DNA of 33,439 nucleotides from a virus: the IMG/VR virus record IMGVR_UViG_3300032241_002993, positions 1 through 33,439 of that record, one strand, 5' to 3'. Positions 26,967-33,439 of this stretch are shown here, piece by piece. The notes beneath the pieces were generated by a model. The model saw only the letters and a list, made by a program, of their open reading frames with translations. It was not told the DNA's origin and did not search any database. A program made the position numbers and the translations under genes. Every line of letters starts with the position of its first letter. Position 1 is the stretch's first letter.

Positions 26967-28178
26967 TTAGCTTGAAGTGTTAGCTGATCCTGGAGGATTG
27001 TTTATTCCGCTTAATACAGAACCCACACCTTTGACCACAGCTTCAGAAGCTGCTGCTCCAAATTGTGCACCGCCGTAATCCGCAGACAATACATATTCCA
27101 TCTCTTGTAAATCCATCTGCAATTGTACAATAACTGGTGCTTTTGTTTGAGCGTAAATTGATGGCGCTCTTGATGCAGGGTGGTAACTCACATTAAAGTT
27201 TTTCACCACGCACCACTTAAATGGAGAAACCCATTTTGCAAAATCAGAGGAAAATGCAGGTTTTACAATTGACGGATAGTTAAAACTAAAGGTTGTGCTT
27301 CCTGAATATGTGGGCAATTGTTTTTGCTTTATATAACTGATTAGTTGTCTTAGTGTATTTGTTTCTGCCACATTACTTGGAGATAGTGTCCAAGAGAAAG
27401 AAAAGCTTCTGAAAGGAACGCCTTGAAACAACTGACTCATTGCAGGATTAGGAGCAAGTCCCAGAACAGATTCAGCCGCTCCTGCGACTTCTGCGTTTAA
27501 TCCTTGTGCAACCTTCATAGCTGCATAAACTGCAGCATCTACGCCGAGGCCTTTGCCTGATTCACCAGCCTTTTTAATCTTATCAATATCCCCCATTGTG
27601 TTAAGGGCATTTCCTGCAAGTCCCGTAGCAGCTTCTGTCCAAGTAGCTGTTGTGTTATCAATAATACCTGCACCATCAGGTAAGGGAAGAACAATTGTGC
27701 CAGTGATAGGAAGCGTTGTATCTCCCAAAGGTGTAGGCCTTTTATAATCAGCATAATTGAACATTATATAATGTGTCAAAGCTCCTGCGGCAGGATATGA
27801 TATGCTGCTTCCTCCGGACGTATTGTCTTGCGAAGAAGGAATCTGTGTTTGCGGATTTGTTCCAGCCGCAGTAGTTACATTTCTATCAGCAAGGGCGTCT
27901 GAGGTAATACGTAATGGTGATCCTGAGTCAAAAAATCCGTCTGCACCGGATATGACAGAGCTTAGTTGACTTGCCATGGCATCTCCTGCACCGCCTGCAC
28001 TAACTCCTGCAGATAGCAGTGCATTACCAATGCCCGCCAAGACACCTCCGTGAGATCCCAGAGCTCCCGTTACATTATTGAGAGAAGTCGTAACTGCACC
28101 GGATGCTTTTGCTAGTGCGCTAGAAACTGTTTGATTAACAGAAGACACATACGGGTTGTTTGTAGAAATGCTTCGCAT
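26967..28178 (-). CDS. 48: gp48-like tail tube-associated baseplate protein
   Basis: The protein has 403 residues (T4 gp48: 364). The N-terminal third is low-complexity Ala/Gly/Ser (SSALAKASGAVTTSLNNVTG), as in T4. The conserved core includes VPFRSFSFSWTLSPSNVAET followed by NTLRQLISYIK (T4: RTKVFTWDLTPRSTEDLMAI), then FNVSYHPASRAPSIYAQTKA with QLQMDLQEMEYV. gp48 caps the hub and with gp54 starts the tail tube. It is the first gene of the leftward block. ATG 28178 follows GGGA at good spacing, and a TATAAATA late promoter at 28210-28217 gives a leader of about 26 bases. Confidence 0.85.
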   Translation of the reverse strand: MRSISTNNPYVSSVNQTVSSALAKASGAVTTSLNNVTGALGSHGGVLAGIGNALLSAGVSAGGAGDAMASQLSSVISGADGFFDSGSPLRITSDALADRNVTTAAGTNPQTQIPSSQDNTSGGSSISYPAAGALTHYIMFNYADYKRPTPLGDTTLPITGTIVLPLPDGAGIIDNTTATWTEAATGLAGNALNTMGDIDKIKKAGESGKGLGVDAAVYAAMKVAQGLNAEVAGAAESVLGLAPNPAMSQLFQGVPFRSFSFSWTLSPSNVAETNTLRQLISYIKQKQLPTYSGSTTFSFNYPSIVKPAFSSDFAKWVSPFKWCVVKNFNVSYHPASRAPSIYAQTKAPVIVQLQMDLQEMEYVLSADYGGAQFGAAASEAVVKGVGSVLSGINNPPGSANTSS

Positions 28179-28186
28179 CTTATCCC

Positions 28187-28194
28187 TATAAATA
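28187..28194 (+). promoter_or_regulatory. T4-type late promoter, rightward
   Basis: The plus strand reads TATAAATA exactly. With T4 spacing, RNA would start near 28200, 25 bases before the gp4 start at 28225. It lies in the 46-base divergent gap and its transcript runs through the opposing promoter. Confidence 0.75.
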
Positions 28195-28209
28195 AAGATG
28201 TTGTGTGTA

Positions 28210-28217
28210 TATTTATA
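28210..28217 (-). promoter_or_regulatory. T4-type late promoter, leftward
   Basis: The minus strand reads TATAAATA exactly (TATTTATA on plus). With T4 spacing, RNA would start near 28204, 26 bases before the gp48 start at 28178. It mirrors the rightward promoter, with 15 bases between the two octamers. Confidence 0.75.
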
Positions 28218-28224
28218 GTGAAAA

Positions 28225-28644
28225 ATGAAAGGTCGCTTTCAACCAAAAAATCCAAGCAAGTATCTAGGTAATCCTACGAATATCATATGGAGAAGTAAGT
28301 GGGAACTGGATCTAATGATGATACTTGACAACAATCCTGAGGTTGTAGGATGGAGTAGTGAAGAAACAATCATACCATATAAGTCTCCTCTGGATGGACG
28401 TTGGCATCGATATTTTGTAGATTTCCTTGTCAAGACTAAAAACAAAGAGACTATATTGATTGAAGTTAAGCCGTTTCAGCAAACACTAGAACCTACTGTA
28501 CCAAAAAAGAGAACAAGAGCATTTTTATCTGAAGCTGCAACATACGTAGTTAATCAAGCAAAATGGAACGCGGCAGAAGAATATTGTGCAGATCGCAAGT
28601 GGAAATTTAAAATCATCACCGAAAAAGAGTTGTACGGAAAGTAA
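28225..28644 (+). CDS. 4: gp4 head completion protein (TnsA-like nuclease fold)
   Basis: The protein has 139 residues, near T4 gp4 length. The opening (GRFQPKNPSKYLGNPTNIIW, RSKWELDLMMILDNNPEVVG) and WSSEETIIPYKSPLDGRWHR followed by YFVDFLV are the usual gp4 signature. The arrangement of E27, D66 (YFVDF), E80 and K82 (LIEVKP) matches the active-site pattern of TnsA/restriction-type endonucleases, which is known for this family. gp4 completes the head so that the tail can join. It is the first gene of the rightward block. No strong ribosome binding site is seen before ATG 28225. The next gene starts directly after its stop. Confidence 0.88.
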   Translation: MKGRFQPKNPSKYLGNPTNIIWRSKWELDLMMILDNNPEVVGWSSEETIIPYKSPLDGRWHRYFVDFLVKTKNKETILIEVKPFQQTLEPTVPKKRTRAFLSEAATYVVNQAKWNAAEEYCADRKWKFKIITEKELYGK

Positions 28645-29235
28645 ATGGCAATAGAATATTTCACTCAAACACTGCAAACAGGTGTCCGTCAAGGACAAAT
28701 TCCTGGGAAAACGCAAGAATCCCGCGATTGGTTTCGTAATACAGCCAAAAAACTCAAGGGTGTCACAGAAGGTCAACTATTACAATCCAAAGATGCAATT
28801 ACCAATCGTATTGAGATTGGAAAGATGTATATGTTTTCGTATGATCCTAAGCTAAAGAAAGAGCTACCCTACTACGATGCCTTTCCTCTTGTGTTTCCTT
28901 TTCAATCAACCCCTGATGGATTCATCGGAATCAATCTACACTATCTGCCATATGTTCTGCGAGCAAAGCTCATGGATGCACTCTATAACTTTGTCTCTGA
29001 CCCCAAGTTAAATGCAAGAGCACGATTGAAAATTAGTTATAATATATTAAAGTCTGCTTCTACGAATAAATACATACAACCTTGTATAAAGAGATACTTA
29101 AGTTCTCATCTGAGATCACAGTTCATCAATATCATTCCAAAGGAATGGGACGTAGCTTTGTTTCTTCCAGTTGAGAACTTCAAAAAGGCAACAAACGCAA
29201 AGGTCTGGCGAGATTCCAGAAAGAACATAGGATAA
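28645..29235 (+). CDS. Conserved T4-like myovirus protein of unknown role
   Basis: The protein has 196 residues. It carries a pattern I recognise from other T4-like phages but cannot name securely: GKMYMFSYDPKLKKELPYYD, then AFPLVFPFQSTPDGFIGINL, HYLPYVLRAKLMDALYNFV, and near the end IIPKEWDVALFLPVENFKKA. There is no signal peptide or membrane segment. It starts directly after the gp4 stop and ends 3 bases before the tail-tube-like gene. A role in head completion, neck or tail assembly is suggested by position only. Confidence 0.75.
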   Translation: MAIEYFTQTLQTGVRQGQIPGKTQESRDWFRNTAKKLKGVTEGQLLQSKDAITNRIEIGKMYMFSYDPKLKKELPYYDAFPLVFPFQSTPDGFIGINLHYLPYVLRAKLMDALYNFVSDPKLNARARLKISYNILKSASTNKYIQPCIKRYLSSHLRSQFINIIPKEWDVALFLPVENFKKATNAKVWRDSRKNIG

Positions 29236-29238
29236 AAA

Positions 29239-29997
29239 ATGGCAATACAGACACAACAACCTTCAGAAGGATTTAGCATTAGTGAGTTTCGAAGTAATGT
29301 CCTGCAGAATGGATATCTAAAGCCTAGTCTATATCTTGTGAATTTTTCACCTGCTGCAAAGGGATTCATTGGGCGTGATTTATTTTTCTATACTGATACA
29401 CTCGCTATTCCTGCAGTAGATCTTGCGACACAAACCATTTATCGTTACGGATATGGACCTGAAGAGCAAGTAGCACTTCGTCCGATATTTCAACCCATGA
29501 CTATTGACTTCATGGTGCAAGCATCTGCACAAAATATATTGACTGAAGCGCTTAATTACATGACTGGAGTTTCAGCATTCATGAATTACAACAGTATGGT
29601 TGATCCTAACGGATTGCCCACTTATGGTGGAAGTGGCGGACCATACGAAATGGCTTATAAGAATGATTATAAGTTTGATCTTGCAGTATACATGTACAAT
29701 GATATTGGTACACAACTTCTAACATACACCTTTAGAGATTGTCTTGCAAAAACAGTGGGAGGACTTTCTCTTTCTTGGGCATCAACCGATCAATATATAA
29801 AGTCCAGTGTTACCTTTGTCTATACAGATTATACGTTAACTACTGAAGGAGTATCATCTGGTGTATCTTCATCATCGACAACAACTGTACCTGAAACTAT
29901 CCAAGATATGATGAATACCGGAGTTGCAAATACAGCATTATTAAATACTACACCTGATCTTAGCGGATTGACCCCACCTAGTTTCAATTTGGGTTGA
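29239..29997 (+). CDS. Tail-tube-fold protein, gp54/gp19-like
   Basis: The protein has 252 residues. The pattern of tube-fold proteins is visible: N-terminal FSISEFRSNVLQNGYLKPSL, YLVNFS, then LFFYTDTLAIPAVDL with IYRYGYGPEEQVALRPIFQ, PMTIDFMVQAS, and the last strands (YKFDLAVYMYNDIGTQLLTY, FRDCLAKTVGGLSLSWAS). gp54 (the tube/baseplate junction) and gp19 (the tube subunit) share this fold. The length, longer than gp19, and the presence of gp48 close by favour a gp54-like role. The C-terminal 40 residues are a Ser/Thr-rich, probably flexible tail. It is followed by a 27-base gap with a strong AGGAG for gp26. Confidence 0.7.
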   Translation: MAIQTQQPSEGFSISEFRSNVLQNGYLKPSLYLVNFSPAAKGFIGRDLFFYTDTLAIPAVDLATQTIYRYGYGPEEQVALRPIFQPMTIDFMVQASAQNILTEALNYMTGVSAFMNYNSMVDPNGLPTYGGSGGPYEMAYKNDYKFDLAVYMYNDIGTQLLTYTFRDCLAKTVGGLSLSWASTDQYIKSSVTFVYTDYTLTTEGVSSGVSSSSTTTVPETIQDMMNTGVANTALLNTTPDLSGLTPPSFNLG

Positions 29998-30013
29998 TAT
30001 CATTTTTTATCAT

Positions 30014-30018
30014 AGGAG
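30014..30018 (+). promoter_or_regulatory. Strong ribosome binding site for gp26
   Basis: AGGAG lies 6 bases before ATG 30025. It is among the clearest Shine-Dalgarno sequences in the window, consistent with high production of the gp26-type chaperone relative to its frameshift product. Confidence 0.75.
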
Positions 30019-30024
30019 ATTATT

Positions 30025-30744
30025 ATGGCTTTGCCTCGTATTAAAGTTCCTCTTTTTGATGTGACTGTACCGTCTACACAAAAAGATGCCAAGTTTCGTC
30101 CATTCCTTGTTAAAGAAGAAAAGATTCTTCTAATCGCACAGGCAGGCGGAACACGTAAAGAGATGATCAATGCACTTAAGCAGATTGTCAATAACTGCGT
30201 TGTTTACGCTGATGGTAGCGATCTAGATGTAGAATCGCTTCCAACATTTGATCTAGAATACTTGTTTATCAAGATTCGTGCCAAATCAGTTGAGAACATT
30301 GTCAAGTTAAAGTATATCGATCATGAAGATGAAAAGACATATGAATTTGAAGTGAATCTGGATGAGCTTGAGATTCAAAAGAATCCTAGCCATACTAATA
30401 AAATTACAGTCAATGATGATATTGGCATTTTGATGAAGTATCCAACTGCAGCGACAGTCGCAAAGTTAACAAATGACATGCCGTCTGCAGAAATGGCTTC
30501 AACGATGGTCAGAGAGTGTATCGATAAGATTTATGATACTGATACTGTGTATATCGCTAAAGAATCTACACCAAAAGAACTTGATGAGTTTATCGACTCT
30601 CTAAGTGTAAAGGCATTTGAAGAAATCCAAAAGTTCTTTGAAACTATGCCAAAACTATACCACAAGATCGAATACAAAAACTCAATGGGGACGGATAGAG
30701 TCATCGAACTCACGACAGTTGACGATTTTTTTACGTTGGGCTAA
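30025..30744 (+). CDS. 26: gp26-like baseplate hub/tail assembly protein
   Basis: The protein has 239 residues (T4 gp26: 208). It shows the family pattern: ALPRIKVPLFDVTVPSTQKD, KFRPFLVKEEKILLIAQ, then MINALKQIVNNCVVYADGSD, LPTFDLEYLFIKIRAKSV, and a C-terminal acidic region ending DDFFTLG. T4 gp26 acts in hub assembly. By position just before the tape measure it also resembles lambda-type G chaperones. The end of the gene contains TTTTTTT (30726-30732), and the -1 frame remains open past the stop into the gp51-like tail, so a longer fused form of 293 residues is likely. Confidence 0.85.
   Translation: MALPRIKVPLFDVTVPSTQKDAKFRPFLVKEEKILLIAQAGGTRKEMINALKQIVNNCVVYADGSDLDVESLPTFDLEYLFIKIRAKSVENIVKLKYIDHEDEKTYEFEVNLDELEIQKNPSHTNKITVNDDIGILMKYPTAATVAKLTNDMPSAEMASTMVRECIDKIYDTDTVYIAKESTPKELDEFIDSLSVKAFEEIQKFFETMPKLYHKIEYKNSMGTDRVIELTTVDDFFTLG
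30726..30732 (+). promoter_or_regulatory. Slippery heptamer for -1 frameshift
   Basis: Seven T's are arranged as T TTT TTT in the gp26 reading frame (codons 30727-30729 and 30730-30732). This is a perfect X XXY YYZ slippery site. After a -1 slip, translation would continue from 30732 with no stop through 30902. The zero frame ends only four codons later (TAA 30742-30744). No strong downstream stem or nearby Shine-Dalgarno stimulator is apparent by eye. Confidence 0.65.
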
Positions 30745-30905
30745 TTCACAACACATTAAATAATTACTATGCTACGTTGTTCTCAATGTCATACCATTAT
30801 CATTATTCTGTAGAAGATCTTGAAAATTTGATTCCATTTGAAAGAGACTTGTACGTAGAGATGGTAAAGAAAAATATAGAAGAGCAACAGAAAGAGAACA
30901 ATTAA
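30732..30905 (+). CDS. gp51-like frameshift extension of gp26
   Basis: Entered by a -1 slip at 30726-30732, this frame encodes 57 residues: YVGLIHNTLNNYYATLFS, then MSYHYHYSVEDLENLIPFER and DLYVEMVKKNIEEQQKENN. The peptide is coherent and the sequence before the internal ATG (30786) is as protein-like as that after it. The internal ATG could give a separate 39-residue product, but no Shine-Dalgarno precedes it. The SVEDLENLIPFERDLYV pattern resembles the second part of tail assembly chaperones of T4-like phages (gp51-type; analogous to lambda T). The stop overlaps the tape-measure ATG by one base (TAATG). Confidence 0.6.
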   Translation, partial: YVGLIHNTLNNYYATLFSMSYHYHYSVEDLENLIPFERDLYVEMVKKNIEEQQKENN

Positions 30906-33439
30906 TGGCTAGTATCATCGGAGATCTTGCTAAAGGACTTGCAAAAAGCGCTATTTCAAAGCGTCTTGATGATTCTGAAAAAGATAATACTGATAAACCC
31001 AGCACCACTTCTCAATCTGGTGGATTAGCCGCAGTAACAAATAAAACAAAAGCAAGTCAGCCCTTTGAACCATTGCAAAGGGCTATTGCTGAAGCTGCTG
31101 GCGTTAAGTTTAAAGGACTTGGTGCTACAGGACCCGACAGCAGCGGGAAATTCATTAGTCGCCAACAAGTAGATTCAACGATTAAAAATAGCCCGTTCAC
31201 TGCTATTTTAAAACGACTCACTGATGTTGAAGAAAAAGTTTCTCTCGTAGATGCACGCTTATCTGCGAGCGTTACTAGCATCCTTGCTGATCTTTCGCAA
31301 ACAAATAGAATGCTTGCTGGACTTCAAAAGACACTAGTGGGGCAACTTGATCTACAAAAGAAAATGTATGAAGCTCAGCAAATAAAAGAGCATGAAGAAG
31401 AAGAAAAAGATCAAAAGCCCGGCATGTTGGGAAAAGGAGTAGATAGAATAAAAGAAGCTGCCAGTGGCATTTTGGGGTCAATACTCACAACAATGTTTGC
31501 GCTGCTTGTTCCATTTCTTGCAAAACGATTTGGAAGTATTTCTGGAGCTGGAATTGCGTCAGCGACTCTCGGACGAGATATTACTCGAATTACCAATCTA
31601 GGTAAAGAAAAATTACAAGGTGGAGTAAAATCGGCTGAAGAAGAGCTCAGAAATGCAAAACTACAAAAAGAAGCGGCTGAGGTTCAAAAGGCACGTGCTT
31701 TACGTGAAAAAGAAGTCGCTCAAATTGATAAAGAAACTGCTCTTCAGCGCGGAAAAGACGCAAAGAAAGCTGAAGCAAGATATCAGAAGCTTGCACAAGC
31801 GGGGAAGCCAGGCACTGCTGTTCGCCAACTAGTTGCAGAACCCGGTGTTGCAGGTCAAAGGATTGAACGGGCAGCAGCAGGTGAGCAAGTTGCGACAGCG
31901 ACCAGAAAAGAAGCTGCAGCTGTAAAGAAAATTGGAACCGCAGAACGAGTTTCAGCTGCTGCTACAAAAAGAATTGCAGCCGCTGGTCCGTTGATCAAAA
32001 AGGCTCAAAAAGCACTTACCCTCTTTGAGCCTATTCTAAACTTCATCAAAAAGTATGGAACCAAATTAAAAGTTGTAGGATGGATTCTCACCTTAATAGA
32101 TCCTCTATATTCTGGATTAAAAGCAATTGCTGCTGAAAATATGAGCGATGAAGCTGTTAGAACGTCCTTTGGTGCATCCAGAGAAGATCTTTGGAAAAAG
32201 TTTAGACGCGATTTGGTTCGTGTCGGCGGAGCTCTCGTAGTTACACTTGCAGTTGATTCTGCACTGGCGCTAATTCCGTTTATCGGACCTGTACTTGCAC
32301 TTGTAGCATCTCTCACAGGTATCACAACGGATCTTGGATTGTATATTGGCGAAAAGCTTGCTGAGATCGTTTGTGATGATAAGGATGTCCTCACTGTTAC
32401 TAAAGAGATATATGAAGATGCAAAGAAGCGTGCCGCCTCTACAGTTAAAAAGGTTGCATCAAGTGCTGTAAATGCTGCTAAGGCTGCAGGCGGCACTGTT
32501 ATGGGGTGGTTCTCGTCAAAGAAGACCGCGGATGCCAGTAAAGCAGCAGGCCCTGGAGTAGCACCTGCGACTCCTGTAGCGGCGGCTGCTAAGCCTGCTG
32601 CTATGGGCAAAGGCGGTAAGTTTGCTGGAGGAGGAGCATCAGGAAGCTGGAATATGCCCAGCAAGCCTACTGCAACAGGCAAACCTGGTAAAGAGGCTGC
32701 TGCTGCATCTGCAGGAGGATATGCAGATCTTCGTAGACAATTTAATGAATTGGGTATCACAGATGTCTTTACACAAAATGCACTTCTTGCAAACATCAAT
32801 AAAGAATCTGGATTTAAACTTCATAGTGAAGACATAGCAGGATGGGGTAGAACAGCCAATGATAGAATTCGCAAATACTTTGGATCAAGAGTGTCAAAGT
32901 ATTCTGATTCTGAACTAGATGAGATAAAGAAAGATCCTGTAAGATTTGCCGAGACCGTTTATGGATATGAAACCAAAATAGGCAGAGGCATGGGTAATGA
33001 CAAGCCTGGCGACGGATACAAATATATTGGTCGTGGATATATTCAAATCACAGGTAAGAACAATTATGCCGCGATAGGTAAAAAGATCGGCGTTGATTTG
33101 GTCAATAATCCTGAACTCGTTAACGATCCTAAATATGCAGCGAAAGCCACTGCAGCATTTATCAACATGGCTATGGGTGGACAACTATCAAAAGGATTTA
33201 GTAGTCAAGCAGAAGCGAATCGTGCGGTAACTCAAGCAATCGGAGGTCCCACACTTAATCTAGACAAAGGCGCCGGCGCAGAACTTCTTGCTAAGGTCAA
33301 CAACTTCGATCCTGGAGCAAGTCCTGGCGGCGGCGGAGAGGCATCAGGCGGAAAAGGCGGGAAGGGAGCACAAATGCTTGCAAGCACAGGATCAAAGGCT
33401 CCACCTCCTGCACCCTCTAGAGGAGGCGCTGCTGCAAGC
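30905..33439 (+). CDS. Tape-measure-like protein with GH19 domain, 3' end outside window
   Basis: The frame is open for 845 codons from ATG 30905-30907 to the right edge. The N-terminal 180 residues are helical and coiled-coil-like (LADLSQTNRMLAGLQKTLVG). Hydrophobic segments lie at about 189-208 (ILGSILTTMFALLVPFLAKR) and 440-480 (VGGALVVTLAVDSALALIPF onward), with long Ala/Lys/Glu-rich helices between, as in tail tape measures. Residues about 610-770 form a GH19 chitinase/lysozyme-type domain: NINKESGF with E634 as probable catalytic acid, then GDGYKYIGRGYIQITG at 702-717. Gly/Ala/Pro linkers flank it. Its position after the gp26 frameshift pair fits the G-GT-H order of tailed phages. T4's own tape measure is gp29 (590 residues). 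Confidence 0.75.
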   Translation, partial: MASIIGDLAKGLAKSAISKRLDDSEKDNTDKPSTTSQSGGLAAVTNKTKASQPFEPLQRAIAEAAGVKFKGLGATGPDSSGKFISRQQVDSTIKNSPFTAILKRLTDVEEKVSLVDARLSASVTSILADLSQTNRMLAGLQKTLVGQLDLQKKMYEAQQIKEHEEEEKDQKPGMLGKGVDRIKEAASGILGSILTTMFALLVPFLAKRFGSISGAGIASATLGRDITRITNLGKEKLQGGVKSAEEELRNAKLQKEAAEVQKARALREKEVAQIDKETALQRGKDAKKAEARYQKLAQAGKPGTAVRQLVAEPGVAGQRIERAAAGEQVATATRKEAAAVKKIGTAERVSAAATKRIAAAGPLIKKAQKALTLFEPILNFIKKYGTKLKVVGWILTLIDPLYSGLKAIAAENMSDEAVRTSFGASREDLWKKFRRDLVRVGGALVVTLAVDSALALIPFIGPVLALVASLTGITTDLGLYIGEKLAEIVCDDKDVLTVTKEIYEDAKKRAASTVKKVASSAVNAAKAAGGTVMGWFSSKKTADASKAAGPGVAPATPVAAAAKPAAMGKGGKFAGGGASGSWNMPSKPTATGKPGKEAAAASAGGYADLRRQFNELGITDVFTQNALLANINKESGFKLHSEDIAGWGRTANDRIRKYFGSRVSKYSDSELDEIKKDPVRFAETVYGYETKIGRGMGNDKPGDGYKYIGRGYIQITGKNNYAAIGKKIGVDLVNNPELVNDPKYAAKATAAFINMAMGGQLSKGFSSQAEANRAVTQAIGGPTLNLDKGAGAELLAKVNNFDPGASPGGGGEASGGKGGKGAQMLASTGSKAPPPAPSRGGAAAS

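Noticed and set aside
29995-30013. Short TGATA...TATCA inverted repeat with T6 before gp26
   Set aside because: The stem is only 5 bp and AT-rich, and the T-run lies in the loop rather than after the stem. It is not a convincing terminator and may be chance.
32005-32799. Long minus-strand open frame of 264 codons opposite the tape measure
   Set aside because: It lies wholly antisense to a better-supported plus-strand protein with recognisable GH19 and helical domains. Its Ala/Pro-rich translation is what GC-richer Ala/Lys codons give on the opposite strand.
1-33439. Defence system, mobile element, tRNA or CRISPR array
   Set aside because: Every gene with a recognisable pattern is a virion or assembly protein, spacing is tight throughout, and no direct-repeat array, cloverleaf or transposase motif was seen by eye.

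Overview
The window is an AT-rich, gap-free stretch of tail and baseplate genes from a T4-like myovirus (contractile tail). Recognisable T4-type proteins are gp4, gp5, gp6, gp7, gp8, gp25, gp26, gp27-like, gp48, gp53 and a gp54/gp19-like tail-tube protein. A very long DUF4815-type virion protein and a series of small, Asn/Ser/Thr-rich fibre proteins resemble those of marine T4-like phages such as cyanophages and pelagiphages more than coliphage T4. The host cannot be named from the sequence. No tRNA, integrase, CRISPR array or insertion sequence was seen. The longest gap without a gene is about 130 bases.

Layout: two divergent blocks meet at about 28.2 kb. Leftward (minus strand) from 28178 the order is gp48, gp53, gp27-like hub, gp5-like spike, a 414-residue unknown, gp25, gp6, gp7, gp8, the DUF4815 protein, then nine smaller to very large structural, fibre or adhesin genes running off the left edge. 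Rightward (plus strand) from 28225 the order is gp4 (TnsA-like head completion), a 196-residue unknown, the tail-tube-like protein, gp26, a short gp51-like frame reached by a probable -1 frameshift, and a tape-measure-like protein that runs off the right edge and carries a GH19 chitinase/lysozyme-type domain. Genes are packed with ATGA or TAATG overlaps or spacers of a few bases, so each block is probably co-transcribed, with T4-type late promoters (TATAAATA) re-starting transcription at a few points.

How the parts fit: gp6, gp7, gp8, gp25 and gp53 build the baseplate wedges. The gp27-like protein and gp5 form the hub and spike, and gp48 and the gp54/gp19-like protein connect hub to tube. gp26 and its frameshift product are placed like the lambda G/GT chaperones, directly before the tape measure. 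The left third supplies peripheral baseplate and host-contact fibres.

Most notable points: (1) a T7 slippery run at the 3' end of gp26 whose -1 frame stays open into a conserved-looking gp51-like tail; (2) two TATAAATA late promoters facing each other within 31 bp in the divergent intergenic region; (3) a gp5 without its lysozyme domain next to a tape measure that carries a muralytic domain; (4) small beta-rich modules that appear inserted in several baseplate proteins; (5) a late promoter inside the arm of a hairpin at 3.5 kb.
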